Part shown: one piece after another, positions 1-8,780 of the stretch
Layout: each line of letters begins with the position of its first letter
How positions within the stretch are numbered: position 1 is the first letter of the stretch
From: Flavobacterium sp.
GTDB lineage: Bacteria; Bacteroidota; Bacteroidia; Flavobacteriales; Flavobacteriaceae
Length of the DNA: 64,000 bases
Assembly (NCBI GenBank): GCA_030153045.1
Contig: JASLID010000056.1
Span: forward strand, 24,860-88,859
Direction: 5' to 3'
Translations under genes and position numbers: made by a program
The notes under the pieces: generated by a model
What the model saw: only the letters and a program-made list of their open reading frames with translations
Told to the model about the DNA's origin: nothing
Databases searched by the model: none

Positions 1-2
1 TT

Positions 3-1010
3 ATAGACCAATTGGACAAATATGCTCACGTCATGGTGTATGGCGAATATGCCCAAGATCCATCGGTAGCGTTGTGTAAATTAATGGCCGAAAACATGCC
101 GGCAAAACTCAACAAGACTTATTTAGTCAATTCAGGTACCGAAGCCACCGAAGGTGCCTTAAAACTTGCCCGTCGTGTCACTGGAAGAAGCCAATTCATT
201 TCTTGCCACAATGCCTATCACGGAAACACCATGGGGTCCATGAGTGTGATGGGTTTTGAAGAACGCAAACAAATATTTCGCCCCTTAATTCCCGATGTCG
301 ATTTTATTACGTTCAATAACGAAGAAGATTTACAAAAAATAACCACTAAAACCGCCGGAATTATTCTAGAAACCATTCAAGGTGGAGCCGGATTTATCCA
401 ACCACATAACGATTTCTTAAAAAAAGTACGTCAACGTTGTGATGAAATGGGGGCTATGATGATTCTTGACGAAATCCAACCTGGTTTTGGACGTACCGGA
501 AAACTATTCGGTTTCCAAAATTACGATGTCGTTCCAGATGTTGTCGTGATGGGAAAAGGCATGGGCGGCGGTATGCCAGTAGGTGCTTTTACAGCTAATG
601 AAGCCCATATGGACTTATTAAGCCACGATCCAAAACTCGGACACATTACCACTTTTGGAGGCCATCCAGTGATTGCTGCAGCCTGTTTAGCAACCCTACA
701 GGAATTGGTCGAAACCGATATTATGCCAAAAACTTTGGAGAAAGAACAATTATTTCGTAAATTGTTGGTACATCCGCTGATTAAGGAGGTTCGTGGTGAA
801 GGACTAATGCTTGCTGTTATGACAGAAAGTCCTGAAATAACGAATCAAATCATTTTTAAATGTCAGGATAAAGGCCTTATATTATTCTGGTTGCTCTTTG
901 AAGGTTGCGCCATTCGCATCACGCCGCCATTAACCATATCAAATGAAGAGATCATTGAAGGTTGTGGCATTATTATTGAAGCTATGAATGAAGTAATGAA
1001 CGGTATTTAA
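3..1010 (+). CDS. Class III (acetylornithine/aspartate-type) aminotransferase, 5' end cut by window
   Basis: PLP-dependent fold-type I aminotransferase of subgroup III (OAT/ArgD/GabT family). The reading frame is open to the window edge (codons I-D-Q-L-D-K before the first internal methionine), so the true start lies outside. Seen motifs are NSGTEATEGALKLARR (cofactor phosphate cup), HNAYHGNTMGSMSVMG, ILDEIQPGFGRTGKLFGF (Asp that pairs with the pyridine nitrogen) and VVMGKGMGGGMPVGAF, whose Lys should form the Schiff base, then TTFGGHPVIAAA. The substrate cannot be told from sequence; no arginine genes adjoin it. Flavobacterial relatives are usually named aspartate aminotransferase family protein. 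Confidence 0.85.
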   Translation: MDQLDKYAHVMVYGEYAQDPSVALCKLMAENMPAKLNKTYLVNSGTEATEGALKLARRVTGRSQFISCHNAYHGNTMGSMSVMGFEERKQIFRPLIPDVDFITFNNEEDLQKITTKTAGIILETIQGGAGFIQPHNDFLKKVRQRCDEMGAMMILDEIQPGFGRTGKLFGFQNYDVVPDVVVMGKGMGGGMPVGAFTANEAHMDLLSHDPKLGHITTFGGHPVIAAACLATLQELVETDIMPKTLEKEQLFRKLLVHPLIKEVRGEGLMLAVMTESPEITNQIIFKCQDKGLILFWLLFEGCAIRITPPLTISNEEIIEGCGIIIEAMNEVMNGI

Positions 1011-1036
1011 AATTTGTTTTTTTTATTAGAAGCTAT

Positions 1037-1105
1037 TCCTGCTATTCGTTGCAATCTTGTCATTGCGAGCTTGCGAGGCAATCTCACATAACAAGGATTT
1101 CCACT
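1037..1105 (+). repeat. Dispersed 69-bp intergenic repeat, copy 1 (inverted partner at 3991-4059)
   Basis: This stretch matches the reverse complement of 3991-4059 with about 5 mismatches in 69 positions by eye. Its core is CTTGTCATTGCGAGCTTGCG followed by GCAATCTCACATAACAAGG. The core has an internal imperfect palindrome (ATTGC...GCAAT). It lies in the 284-bp gap after the aminotransferase; the rest of that gap (1106-1294) is AT-rich and shows no clear TAnnTTTG promoter. It resembles REP/MITE-like repeats that are common in intergenic regions of this phylum. Confidence 0.8.
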
Positions 1106-1294
1106 GCTATCAGGGCTAAAAAGCAATAGAAATTAAAATTCAGTATTAAAAAACATCATTTAAATCTTGCCATTACCAATGGACATTGATATTAACAGTC
1201 AAAATTTGTTAATTAAATTGTTCACAACAATTACTTTAATTTCTAATTAAAGCGCAAACGTTTCCTAATTTTATTAAGGATAATTCTAAAAACA

Positions 1295-2695
1295 ATGAGT
1301 ATGCATTTGAGTCACGAAGAAGAAGATCATAATTTATCCTTATCAAAATTTGAATCAATGTTAAAAACAAACAAAGTGTTGTTTTTTGATTCAGAAGAAT
1401 TCGAGGATATCATACTGCATTACATGGATATTGGAAAATCGAGTCTAGCCAAAAAGGCATTAAAATTAGCTCTCGAGCAGCATCCAAAATCTACCGGATT
1501 AAAGTTGGTTCAAGTCGAAATGCTTGTCTTTGATGACAAATTGGACATTGCCGAAAAAATGCTCAACGAATTGTACGCTCTTGAGCCTACAAACGAAGAG
1601 ATTTACATTCAAAAGGCAAATATCCATTCCAAAAGAGACAATCACGAAAAAGCGGTCGAGTTATTAAAAATCGCCCTGAAGTATACTGACGATTATGCCG
1701 ATGTGTATAATTTGATTGGTATGGAATACTTGTTTATGGACGAATTAGAATTGGCTAAAGAAAGCTTTATCAAGTGTCTTGAAGAAGAACCAGAAGAACA
1801 ATCAAGTTTATATAATGTCATTTATTGCTTTGAATTTTTAGAACAAAATGAAAAAGCTATCGAATTTCTTACCAAATACATTGATACAAATCCATACAGT
1901 GAAATCGCTTGGCATCAGTTAGGACGATTAAATTATGGATTAAAGAAATACGAAGAAGCGCTTTCAGCTTTTGATTATGCGACTTTAATTGACGATGAAT
2001 TTTTAGGCGCTTATATGGAGAAAGCCAAAGCCCTAGAAAGATTAAAACGTTACGAAGAGGCTATCGAAAACTACAATGAAACGATTCGTTTAGACGACCC
2101 AACTTCGTATGCTTTATTGCGAATTGGAAAATGTAACGAAAAGTTAGGTAACGAAGTAGAAGCATTAAAATATTACAACCAAACCGTTTATGAAGATCCT
2201 TTACTAGACAAAGGATGGATTGCCATTACCGATTTCTATTTCCGTCAAAAAAATTACAACAAAGCATTGTACTTTGCTAATAAAGCCATTGCCATTGACA
2301 GTGAAAACAAATTGTACTGGAAACGATTTGCAGCCATTAACAAAGCGTTGAATCTTTTTGAAGAAGCTGAATTTGGTTATCGAAAAGCGGTTGAATATGG
2401 AGATTACCAATTAGACACTTGGTTGTATTGGACAGACATTTTACAATATTTAGGAGAATTTGAAGCTTCGATACAAACTTTGTTGCAAGCCAGCGAATAT
2501 TTTCCAGAAGAATATCAAATAGAATATCGTTTGGCCGGGTTGCATTTCATGTTAAATGAAACCGAAAAAGGAGTTTTCCATTTGAGTAATGGTTTGCGTC
2601 AAAACTTCAAAAAAAGAACCGTTTTACAAGAACTTTTCCCAGTTGTTTGGGATAGAAAAATGGTACAGGATTATATTGAAAAACATAAAAAGTAA
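1295..2695 (+). CDS. Tetratricopeptide repeat protein
   Basis: A 466-residue acidic protein with no signal peptide. It is built almost wholly of TPR-like helical pairs from about residue 40 to 450 (for example SLYNVIYCFEFLEQNEKAIEF, AWHQLGRLNYGLKKYEEAL, AYMEKAKALERLKRYEEAI). TPR arrays act as protein-protein interaction scaffolds; no enzymatic domain is visible. It lies 8 bp ahead of aroE in the same direction, so the two are probably co-transcribed. The ATG in a MSMHLSHEEE context is the first in the frame and is preceded by AT-rich DNA without a Shine-Dalgarno sequence, as usual in Bacteroidota. Specific function is unknown. Confidence 0.8.
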   Translation: MSMHLSHEEEDHNLSLSKFESMLKTNKVLFFDSEEFEDIILHYMDIGKSSLAKKALKLALEQHPKSTGLKLVQVEMLVFDDKLDIAEKMLNELYALEPTNEEIYIQKANIHSKRDNHEKAVELLKIALKYTDDYADVYNLIGMEYLFMDELELAKESFIKCLEEEPEEQSSLYNVIYCFEFLEQNEKAIEFLTKYIDTNPYSEIAWHQLGRLNYGLKKYEEALSAFDYATLIDDEFLGAYMEKAKALERLKRYEEAIENYNETIRLDDPTSYALLRIGKCNEKLGNEVEALKYYNQTVYEDPLLDKGWIAITDFYFRQKNYNKALYFANKAIAIDSENKLYWKRFAAINKALNLFEEAEFGYRKAVEYGDYQLDTWLYWTDILQYLGEFEASIQTLLQASEYFPEEYQIEYRLAGLHFMLNETEKGVFHLSNGLRQNFKKRTVLQELFPVVWDRKMVQDYIEKHKK

Positions 2696-2703
2696 CCCTA
2701 GGA

Positions 2704-3441
2704 ATGAAAAAACTAGGTTTATTAGGTAAGAACATTGGCTATTCCTTTTCACGAAATTATTTTAATAATAAATTCAAAAATGAAGGATTAGCCGATGCTT
2801 TTATTTATGAAAATTACGATATTGATTCGATTGAAAAGTTTCCAGAAATTCTTAAAGACAATAGCACTTTAATTGGATTGAATGTTACCATTCCGTACAA
2901 AGAAGCAGTCATTCCTTTTCTTGATGAATTATCGGAAGATGTCCAAGAAATTGGTGCTGTAAATACTATGAAAATTACAACTGAAGGTAAATTAACTGGT
3001 CACAACACCGACTATTTTGGTTTTATAGAATCTCTAAAACCTTTACTCCAAAATCACCATAAAAAAGGGTTGATTTTAGGTACTGGTGGTGCTGCAAAAG
3101 CAGTGGCTTTCGGACTTAAAAAATTGAATATTGAAAGTGTTTTTGTCTCTCGTGAAGCGAAAGAAAACATGATTACTTATCAGCAAATTGATCAAACTAC
3201 TTTTGATGAATATCAAATTATCATCAACTGCACACCACTTGGCACTTCTCCTAAAACGGAATTGTTTCCGGATATTCCCTATCAACACTTTTCCGAAAAA
3301 CATATCGCCTACGATTTGATTTACAATCCTGAAAAAACAAGCTTTCTTGAAAAGGCAGAAGCTGAAGGCGCTATCATAAAAAATGGTTATGACATGTTGG
3401 TTTTACAAGCGGAGAAAGCTTGGGAGATTTGGAATAGCTAA
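2704..3441 (+). CDS. aroE: Shikimate dehydrogenase
   Basis: NADPH-dependent reduction of 3-dehydroshikimate to shikimate, fourth step of the common aromatic amino acid pathway, in the cytosol. At 245 residues it is slightly shorter than E. coli AroE (272). Motifs in order are GYSFSRNYF (substrate-binding serines), NVTIPYKEAV with the catalytic Lys, GAVNTM, GHNTDYFGF with the catalytic Asp, GTGGAAKAV (nucleotide-binding loop), NCTPLGTSP and the C-terminal NGYDMLVLQAEKAWEIW. It follows the TPR gene by 8 bp and converges on the SET-domain gene with a 3-bp gap. Confidence 0.95.
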   Translation: MKKLGLLGKNIGYSFSRNYFNNKFKNEGLADAFIYENYDIDSIEKFPEILKDNSTLIGLNVTIPYKEAVIPFLDELSEDVQEIGAVNTMKITTEGKLTGHNTDYFGFIESLKPLLQNHHKKGLILGTGGAAKAVAFGLKKLNIESVFVSREAKENMITYQQIDQTTFDEYQIIINCTPLGTSPKTELFPDIPYQHFSEKHIAYDLIYNPEKTSFLEKAEAEGAIIKNGYDMLVLQAEKAWEIWNS

Positions 3442-3444
3442 AAA

Positions 3445-3876
3445 TTAGCTATGTTTTTTCCAGTATTTTTTACCATAACTACAAAAAATTTCTTTCCCTT
3501 CTTTAATGTTTACTGTGGCTATAAGGCAAACGTTGTCGTTTTCGTCGAGGGCAATTTTAGCGTTATTTTTAAATGCTGATTTAGAAAAACCGGTAGCATC
3601 ATTGGCGTACTTGGCAAAACATTCGGTATGCATTGAATCCATGATGGAGCCGTTTAGTAAGTTGATGAAATATTTATCATGACCTTTTTCGGTAATTTGT
3701 TTGGCTTGGTTTTGGGTTAAAATTTCGCCTTTAAATACAGATATTATTTCGTCTTTATAGATTTTTATGGCCGTAAACAAACCGCTTCCCGCAAAGGGAA
3801 TTTGAGATGTTGCAACATACAAATAGTCCGATTCAGGAACTTCAATGGTATTACTATCTTGGTTTTGTGTATTCAT
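3445..3876 (-). CDS. Small SET-domain protein (putative protein-lysine methyltransferase)
   Basis: A 143-residue protein with SET-domain features: ATSQIPFAGSGLFTAIKI near residues 28-45 (the N-terminal G-x-G-like part), a central YANDATGF segment in place of the usual N-H-x-C region, and NIKEGKEIFCSYGKKYW at the end, matching the SET C-terminal G-E-E-I-x-x-x-Y-G motif. SET enzymes transfer methyl from S-adenosylmethionine to protein lysines. Small bacterial SET proteins are widespread but their substrates are mostly unknown. It is convergent with aroE. The start is the first ATG of the frame. Confidence 0.75.
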   Translation of the reverse strand: MNTQNQDSNTIEVPESDYLYVATSQIPFAGSGLFTAIKIYKDEIISVFKGEILTQNQAKQITEKGHDKYFINLLNGSIMDSMHTECFAKYANDATGFSKSAFKNNAKIALDENDNVCLIATVNIKEGKEIFCSYGKKYWKKHS

Positions 3877-3990
3877 AGTATTTGAAACATCAAGAATAAT
3901 CTAAAAATATGGATTTACCAAAAAACACGACTTAGCCCAGATTACTTCACTAAATTTAAATTTCATCGGAGTTCAGTGAACTTCGTTTGA

Positions 3991-4059
3991 AGTGAAAATC
4001 CTTGTTATGTGAGATTGCTGCGCAAGCTCGCAATGACAAGATTGAAACGAATAGCTGGA
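3991..4059 (-). repeat. Dispersed 69-bp intergenic repeat, copy 2
   Basis: Reverse complement of the repeat at 1037-1105 with about five differences; the pair flanks the TPR-aroE-SET block in inverted orientation. The sequence reads CCTTGTTATGTGAGATTGCT then GCAAGCTCGCAATGACAAG on the plus strand. It sits in a 298-bp gap that also holds a possible promoter for the downstream DUF349 gene and otherwise shows nothing recognisable. Confidence 0.8.
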
Positions 4060-4110
4060 AAAAGCTCTTAAATGAACTTTCAACAATAAAATAAAGCTTT
4101 ATATCGTTTT

Positions 4111-4118
4111 TACTTTTG
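4111..4118 (+). promoter_or_regulatory. Possible -7 box (TACTTTTG) for the DUF349 gene
   Basis: TACTTTTG matches the Bacteroidetes -7 consensus TAnnTTTG. It lies 56 bp before the ATG at 4175. No convincing TTG -33 element is seen at the usual spacing, so this is a weak prediction. Confidence 0.35.
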
Positions 4119-4174
4119 AATTCCGAGGGTTTTTAGTAACTTCGGCGTATAAATAATTGTAAACATCCTGCGAC

Positions 4175-6052
4175 ATGCAAGAAGAAACACACGATAACCT
4201 GCCCCAAGCAGATGGAAGCACAATTCAAGAATCGCAAATAGAAGTGCAAGACACTGCTAGTGAAGCGATTGAAACCATTGAAAATTTAAATGCTGAAGTA
4301 AGCGAAGATGCTACTATTGACGAAAGTCACGACATTCCAATCCAAAATTATGAAGCATTGGATATGGAAGAGCTTGTTGCTGAACTCGAAACGCTTGTCG
4401 CTACTGACCGAATTATGGCCGTTAGAAACCATGTGGAAGAGTTAAAAACAGCATTCTTATCAAAATACCATCATTTTATTGAGGAGAAAAAAGAGGAATT
4501 TCTTCATGAAAATCCTGATACTCAAGAAGAGTTTGAATATCATTTGCCTCTAAAATCAAAATTTGATTCGTTATACAATAACTTTAAAAGCAAGAAAAGC
4601 ACTCATTTTAAAAGTTTAGAATCAAACTTAAAATCGAATTTACAAACTCGTATTAACTTAATTGAAGAATTAAAAACTTTGATTAATCCGGGTGAAAACA
4701 TAAAAGACAATCTTAAACAATTTAATGATTTAAGAGAGCGTTGGAAGTCGGCTGGTCCTATTCCAAAAGACAAATACAACCACGTTTGGAACAATTACCA
4801 TTTTCATGTAGAGAATTTTTATGATTATTTGCATTTAGACCGTGAAGCGCGTGACATTGATTTCAAACACAATTTAGATGCTAAATTAAAGATTATTGCT
4901 CGTGCACAAGAACTTCTTAACGAAGTTGATGTAATGAAAGCGTTTAGAGAACTGCAGTCGTTACACAAAATCTGGAAAGAAGACATTGGTCCGGTTTCGA
5001 GAGAAAAACGTGAAGAAATTTGGGCTACTTTTAGTGATTTGACCAAACAAATGCATGAAAAAAGAGAAGGCCTTTTTGAGCAACAACGTGGCACTGAACT
5101 AGAAAATTTAGCGAAGAAAAAAGAAATTATCGCTGCTATTGAAGCCATTGCAACCGAAAAAGTTGAAGTGCATTCAGGCTGGCAAACTCAAGTGGAAAAA
5201 GTGGAAGCTTTACGTACTAGTTTTTTTAGCGCCGGAAAAGTTCCAGCTGAAGTTAATGAACAAACGTGGAGTGAATTTAAAACTGCTGTTCGCAATTTTA
5301 ATACACACAAAAATTCTTTTTATAAAGACATTAAAAAAGAACAACAAGTTAATCTTGATAAGAAAAATGCCTTAGTAGCTCGTGCTAAAGAGTTGCAAGA
5401 CAACGAAGATTTTGCGGCTACTACTCCTATCATGAAGAAAATTCAAGAGGAATGGAGACAAATAGGTCATGTACCTAGAAAATTTTCAGATTCAGTTTGG
5501 GCAGAATTTAAAGCGGCTTGCAACCATTATTTTGACAGATTGCATGCTGTAAAAAATGAAAGTGAAGGCGCTGAAATTGAAGCTTTTGAAAAGAAAAAAG
5601 CCTACTTAGAAACTTTAAAATCGTTTGAACTTGTGGGTAATCACAAAGAAGATTTAGACGGAATTAAAGCGCATATCGAAGCTTGGAAAAGTATTGGTAA
5701 AGTTCCTTTTGCCAGACGTCATATTGAAGGAAAATTCAATAAAATATTAGATACACTTTTTGAAAAATTAAGTTTGAGTAAGAAAGATACTGATATGATG
5801 CGTTTTAACAATAGAATGGATCAGTTATCAGATGCTGGTGATTCTAGAAAAATTGACAATGAGAAAATCTTCTTAATGCGTAAAGTAGATGAAGTTCAGA
5901 ATGAAATTTTCCAATTAGAAAACAACATTCAGTTTTTTGCTAATGCTAAGAAAGACAATCCGATGGTACTTGAAGTTAAGAAAAGTATTGAGCGTCACAA
6001 GGAAGAGTTAGCGACTTGGAAGGAAAAACTGAAACAAATACGACAAATATAA
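4175..6052 (+). CDS. DUF349 repeat protein
   Basis: A 625-residue, highly charged, helix-rich cytoplasmic protein. After an acidic, low-complexity N-terminus (about residues 1-65) there are five DUF349 units, each marked by a W-x-x-x-G-x-[IV]-[PS] core: RERWKSAGPIPKDKYNHVW, HKIWKEDIGPVSREKREEIW, RTSFFSAGKVPAEVNEQTW, QEEWRQIGHVPRKFSDSVW and EAWKSIGKVPFARRHIEGKF. A coiled-coil tail ends the protein. Function of DUF349 is not established. The gene is monocistronic, with a strong bidirectional terminator after it. Confidence 0.9.
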   Translation: MQEETHDNLPQADGSTIQESQIEVQDTASEAIETIENLNAEVSEDATIDESHDIPIQNYEALDMEELVAELETLVATDRIMAVRNHVEELKTAFLSKYHHFIEEKKEEFLHENPDTQEEFEYHLPLKSKFDSLYNNFKSKKSTHFKSLESNLKSNLQTRINLIEELKTLINPGENIKDNLKQFNDLRERWKSAGPIPKDKYNHVWNNYHFHVENFYDYLHLDREARDIDFKHNLDAKLKIIARAQELLNEVDVMKAFRELQSLHKIWKEDIGPVSREKREEIWATFSDLTKQMHEKREGLFEQQRGTELENLAKKKEIIAAIEAIATEKVEVHSGWQTQVEKVEALRTSFFSAGKVPAEVNEQTWSEFKTAVRNFNTHKNSFYKDIKKEQQVNLDKKNALVARAKELQDNEDFAATTPIMKKIQEEWRQIGHVPRKFSDSVWAEFKAACNHYFDRLHAVKNESEGAEIEAFEKKKAYLETLKSFELVGNHKEDLDGIKAHIEAWKSIGKVPFARRHIEGKFNKILDTLFEKLSLSKKDTDMMRFNNRMDQLSDAGDSRKIDNEKIFLMRKVDEVQNEIFQLENNIQFFANAKKDNPMVLEVKKSIERHKEELATWKEKLKQIRQI

Positions 6053-6054
6053 TT

Positions 6055-6090
6055 ACAAAAAAACCATCTCAATTGAGATGGTTTTTTTTA
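6055..6090. terminator. Bidirectional rho-independent terminator
   Basis: A perfect palindrome AACCATCTCAATTGAGATGGTT is flanked by A-run on the left and T-run on the right. It lies between two convergent genes (DUF349 gene and the exported protein on the minus strand) and can serve both. Confidence 0.9.
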
Positions 6091-6738
6091 TTCTTTAATA
6101 ATGTCGATAATTGCTTTATAATCTTTCTTTAAAGCCCATTGACTGTTGTACAGGACTCTGTTTTGGTCATCTAATATTTTAAACTCAGCCGTATTTGGGG
6201 GAGCTAAACCTTCATTTAAAGCAGTAAATGTAATTGAGTTTTTACCTGCAACTAATTTTACATGGTTTAATTTATATCCGCCACCTAACATTGTTTGTCT
6301 TTCTACTAAACTTTCCCCTACGGTAACACTGATATAATCGGAATCAACCTCACTATAATCTCTGTACATTACAATTATGAACTCCGATTTAGTCTTAATC
6401 TCTCCAAAATAGATGTTTTCAAATTTAACATTTCCAGAAGATTCAGAGGCATATTTTTTATTCATTTTATCTGCAAACTGCTTTCCTACATTCAAATCAC
6501 TAGTTTGAGGTTTCAATTCCATCGGTTTGTCCATTGAAATGGGTTCAAATTTTGGAGCTGTTTTAAATTTCTCAGGCACAAATGGTTTTGAAATGGAATA
6601 TTCTGGCACCGCACTAGGATTAAGAGGCGCACTCGTTTCTGTCCTTGGAATTGAAATAGAAGGAATAGTAGACTTGTCTTGGGCAAAAACATTTGCCGCA
6701 AAACAATTTACAAAAACGAATAAATAAGTTAACTTCAT
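6088..6738 (-). CDS. Exported protein of unknown function
   Basis: A 216-residue protein with a signal peptide MKLTYLFVFVNCFAANVFAQ ahead of DKSTIPSIS. The mature N-terminal third is rich in Pro, Ser and Lys (residues 25-85). The C-terminal part, about residues 105-216, is a predicted beta-rich domain (IYFGEIKTKSEFIIVMYRDY, SITFTALNEGLAPPNTAEF). I do not recognise a family. No -7 box was found in the 33 bp before the next gene. It may be periplasmic or surface-exposed; no lipobox Cys is present. Confidence 0.7.
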   Translation of the reverse strand: MKLTYLFVFVNCFAANVFAQDKSTIPSISIPRTETSAPLNPSAVPEYSISKPFVPEKFKTAPKFEPISMDKPMELKPQTSDLNVGKQFADKMNKKYASESSGNVKFENIYFGEIKTKSEFIIVMYRDYSEVDSDYISVTVGESLVERQTMLGGGYKLNHVKLVAGKNSITFTALNEGLAPPNTAEFKILDDQNRVLYNSQWALKKDYKAIIDIIKE

Positions 6739-6771
6739 ACTCCCTTTTTATCAAAAATTATTCCAATTATT

Positions 6772-7074
6772 TTATAATTCGAAACTATACTCTCTTTCCA
6801 CCAAAGCGATTCTAACGGTATACGATTTATACCACGAAGCTCTGCCTTTTCTTTGTGCTTCCAAGTGATCTATATTTTGTTTCCATTTTCTAATCGATTC
6901 TAAATCTTTCCAATAAGAAACCGTAATGCCTATTTCGTTTCGTGCCGATTCAATTCCGAGATATCCTTCTTGTTGTTGGGCTAGCTCCTCCATGATCTCA
7001 GCCATTTCGCTGTAACCGGTATTATTTTCGGTAGCAACTGAGGTAAAAATCACTGCGTAGTAGGGTGGCTGCAT
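6772..7074 (-). CDS. Antibiotic biosynthesis monooxygenase (ABM)-family protein
   Basis: A 100-residue protein of the dimeric alpha/beta-barrel (ferredoxin-like) ABM type. Typical features are YAVIFTSVATENNTGYSEMA at the start, EGYLGIESARNEIGITVSYW in the centre and KDLESIRKWKQNIDHLEAQ afterwards. Many members of the family are small quinol or heme-related oxygenases or have no known activity; the substrate cannot be inferred. It is the last gene of a likely mazG-esterase-ABM operon (11-bp gap upstream). Confidence 0.8.
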   Translation of the reverse strand: MQPPYYAVIFTSVATENNTGYSEMAEIMEELAQQQEGYLGIESARNEIGITVSYWKDLESIRKWKQNIDHLEAQRKGRASWYKSYTVRIALVEREYSFEL

Positions 7075-7085
7075 TGCTTTGAACT

Positions 7086-7889
7086 TTAATTATTAAAACT
7101 TTCAAATGCCGAATAAACCGCATTATGAAATATGGTTGCATGGTTTTTATCTTCAAAAAACTTGAATTTTGCGTTCATTACTTCTTTGCGATGGGATACT
7201 ATTTTAAATAATTTTTTCGCACCATTCTCCATTATTTTCCCTTCTTTTCCTACTCCAATGAATACTTTGGTCTTCTGACTAAAATTAGAAGCTAAAAATT
7301 CAGGTGTTACATTCAATAATGACTCATTATCCCACCACAAACTCGGACTAATAATAATATATTGAGAAAACATAGTTGGTTTTTTATACAAAATTTCTGT
7401 AGCCAATAAACCGCCTAGTGACTGACCAATAATTGTTTTATTCCCATCCGTTTTATATTTTTTCTCGATAAAGGGCTGCAATTCTTTCTCCATAAATGAA
7501 ATGAATTTTGCCGAACTGCCCGTTGTTGGAAAATCTTTTTTATCCGATTCAATCGTTGTTGGATACGTAAAATCTCGTTTTCTATCTACATTTGAAATGC
7601 CTATCAAAATAGATTTTGGCAACATTTTTACCCATTCAAAATTGGCAAATTGCATCAAACCGGCAATATGAATAAAATCTTCATCAGCTGAACCGTCAAG
7701 CAAATAAATAACGGGATAACTTTCGTTTGAATTGTATCCTTCCGGCAAATAAATATTTAACGTTCTACTTTCGTTTAATTCAGCCGAATGTATAGTTTCA
7801 ATTTTCCCTAAAACAAAGTCTTTTTCTTGCGCAATACTACTTCCGAAGAATAGAACCGAAACCACTACACTTAAAATTATTCTTTTCAT
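7086..7889 (-). CDS. Exported alpha/beta-hydrolase esterase (Fes/IroE-like)
   Basis: A 267-residue protein with signal peptide MKRIILSVVVSVLFFGSSIAQ. The hydrolase domain carries LNIYLPEGYNSNESYPVIYL, the nucleophile elbow IIGQSLGGLLATEILY (Ser in G-Q-S-L-G) and a C-terminal KNHATIFHNAVYSAF that can supply the catalytic His. This matches the putative esterase family (PF00756) that includes enterobactin esterase and esterase D. The substrate is unknown; it probably acts in the periplasm. It sits 6 bp after mazG. Confidence 0.85.
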   Translation of the reverse strand: MKRIILSVVVSVLFFGSSIAQEKDFVLGKIETIHSAELNESRTLNIYLPEGYNSNESYPVIYLLDGSADEDFIHIAGLMQFANFEWVKMLPKSILIGISNVDRKRDFTYPTTIESDKKDFPTTGSSAKFISFMEKELQPFIEKKYKTDGNKTIIGQSLGGLLATEILYKKPTMFSQYIIISPSLWWDNESLLNVTPEFLASNFSQKTKVFIGVGKEGKIMENGAKKLFKIVSHRKEVMNAKFKFFEDKNHATIFHNAVYSAFESFNN

Positions 7890-7895
7890 GTTACA

Positions 7896-8669
7896 CTACA
7901 ATTTCTTCGCCTCTTCCCAAAACACGTCCATTTCAGCCAATGTCATATCCGAAAGTGGCTTTCCTAATTCACTAGCTTTGCTTTCTAAATATTGGAAACG
8001 CTTGATAAACTTCTTATTGGTTCGTTCTAAAGCGTCTTCTGGATTCACATTTAAAAAACGAGCGTAATTAATCATGGAGAATAAAACATCGCCAAATTCG
8101 GCCTCTATTTTATCCTGATTTTTATTTTGAACTTCAACCTGCAATTCTTGTAGTTCTTCTTGAACTTTATCCCAAACCTGATGTGGTTCTTCCCAATCGA
8201 AACCTACCCCTTTAACTTTATCTTGAATCCGACTGGCTTTGACTAGGGCTGGTAAACTCTTTGGTACACCTTCTAAAACCGATTTTTTTCCTTCTTTTAA
8301 TTTCAGCTTTTCCCAGTTTTGTTTGACTTCTTCTTCATCGGCAACGACCACATCTCCATAAATATGTGGATGACGATGAATGAGTTTATCACAAATATCG
8401 TTAGCCACATCGGCCATATCAAAACTAGACGTTTCACTACCAATTTTGGCATAAAAAACAATATGCAACAACAAATCACCCAGTTCTTTTTTAACTTCTT
8501 CCAGATTATTATCTAAAATGGCATCACCTAATTCATAGGTTTCCTCAATTGTCAAATGACGTAAGGTTTGCAGGGTTTGCTTCTTATCCCAAGGACACTT
8601 TTCCCGTAGCTCGTCCATGACATCAAGGAGTCTGTTAAAAGCGTCAAGTTGCTGTTGGCGTGTATTCAT
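7896..8669 (-). CDS. mazG: Nucleoside triphosphate pyrophosphohydrolase MazG
   Basis: Hydrolyses (d)NTPs to the monophosphate and pyrophosphate, in the cytosol, as a house-cleaning enzyme. The 257-residue length is close to E. coli MazG (263). Two MazG domains are visible: first LREKCPWDKKQTLQTLRHLT, IEETYELGDAI and KKELGDLLLHIVFYA (the E-x-x-E and E-x-x-D metal ligands), and then EAEFGDVLFSMINYARFL with the C-terminal NKKFIKRFQYLE. It heads a probable three-gene operon with the esterase and ABM genes. Confidence 0.93.
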   Translation of the reverse strand: MNTRQQQLDAFNRLLDVMDELREKCPWDKKQTLQTLRHLTIEETYELGDAILDNNLEEVKKELGDLLLHIVFYAKIGSETSSFDMADVANDICDKLIHRHPHIYGDVVVADEEEVKQNWEKLKLKEGKKSVLEGVPKSLPALVKASRIQDKVKGVGFDWEEPHQVWDKVQEELQELQVEVQNKNQDKIEAEFGDVLFSMINYARFLNVNPEDALERTNKKFIKRFQYLESKASELGKPLSDMTLAEMDVFWEEAKKL

Positions 8670-8731
8670 TTGAAATTGATTTTACTTCGTACAGTTCGAC
8701 CTAAAGGTCTCGTGTGTGTAAAAATAACAAA

Positions 8732-8758
8732 TCCTGCACTTGAACAACAAATGCAGGA
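8732..8758 (-). terminator. Probable terminator after the DUF5606 gene
   Basis: Inverted repeat TCCTGCA / TGCAGGA with a 13-nt loop. On the minus strand it is followed by a T-rich stretch, and it lies just downstream of the DUF5606 stop codon. Confidence 0.6.
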
Positions 8759-8780
8759 CTTATATTTATGTTAAAATCAA

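Noticed and set aside
4825..5375. Open frames of 78-107 codons within the DUF349 gene on both strands
   Set aside because: They are shadows of a long, biased coding sequence and have no conserved features.
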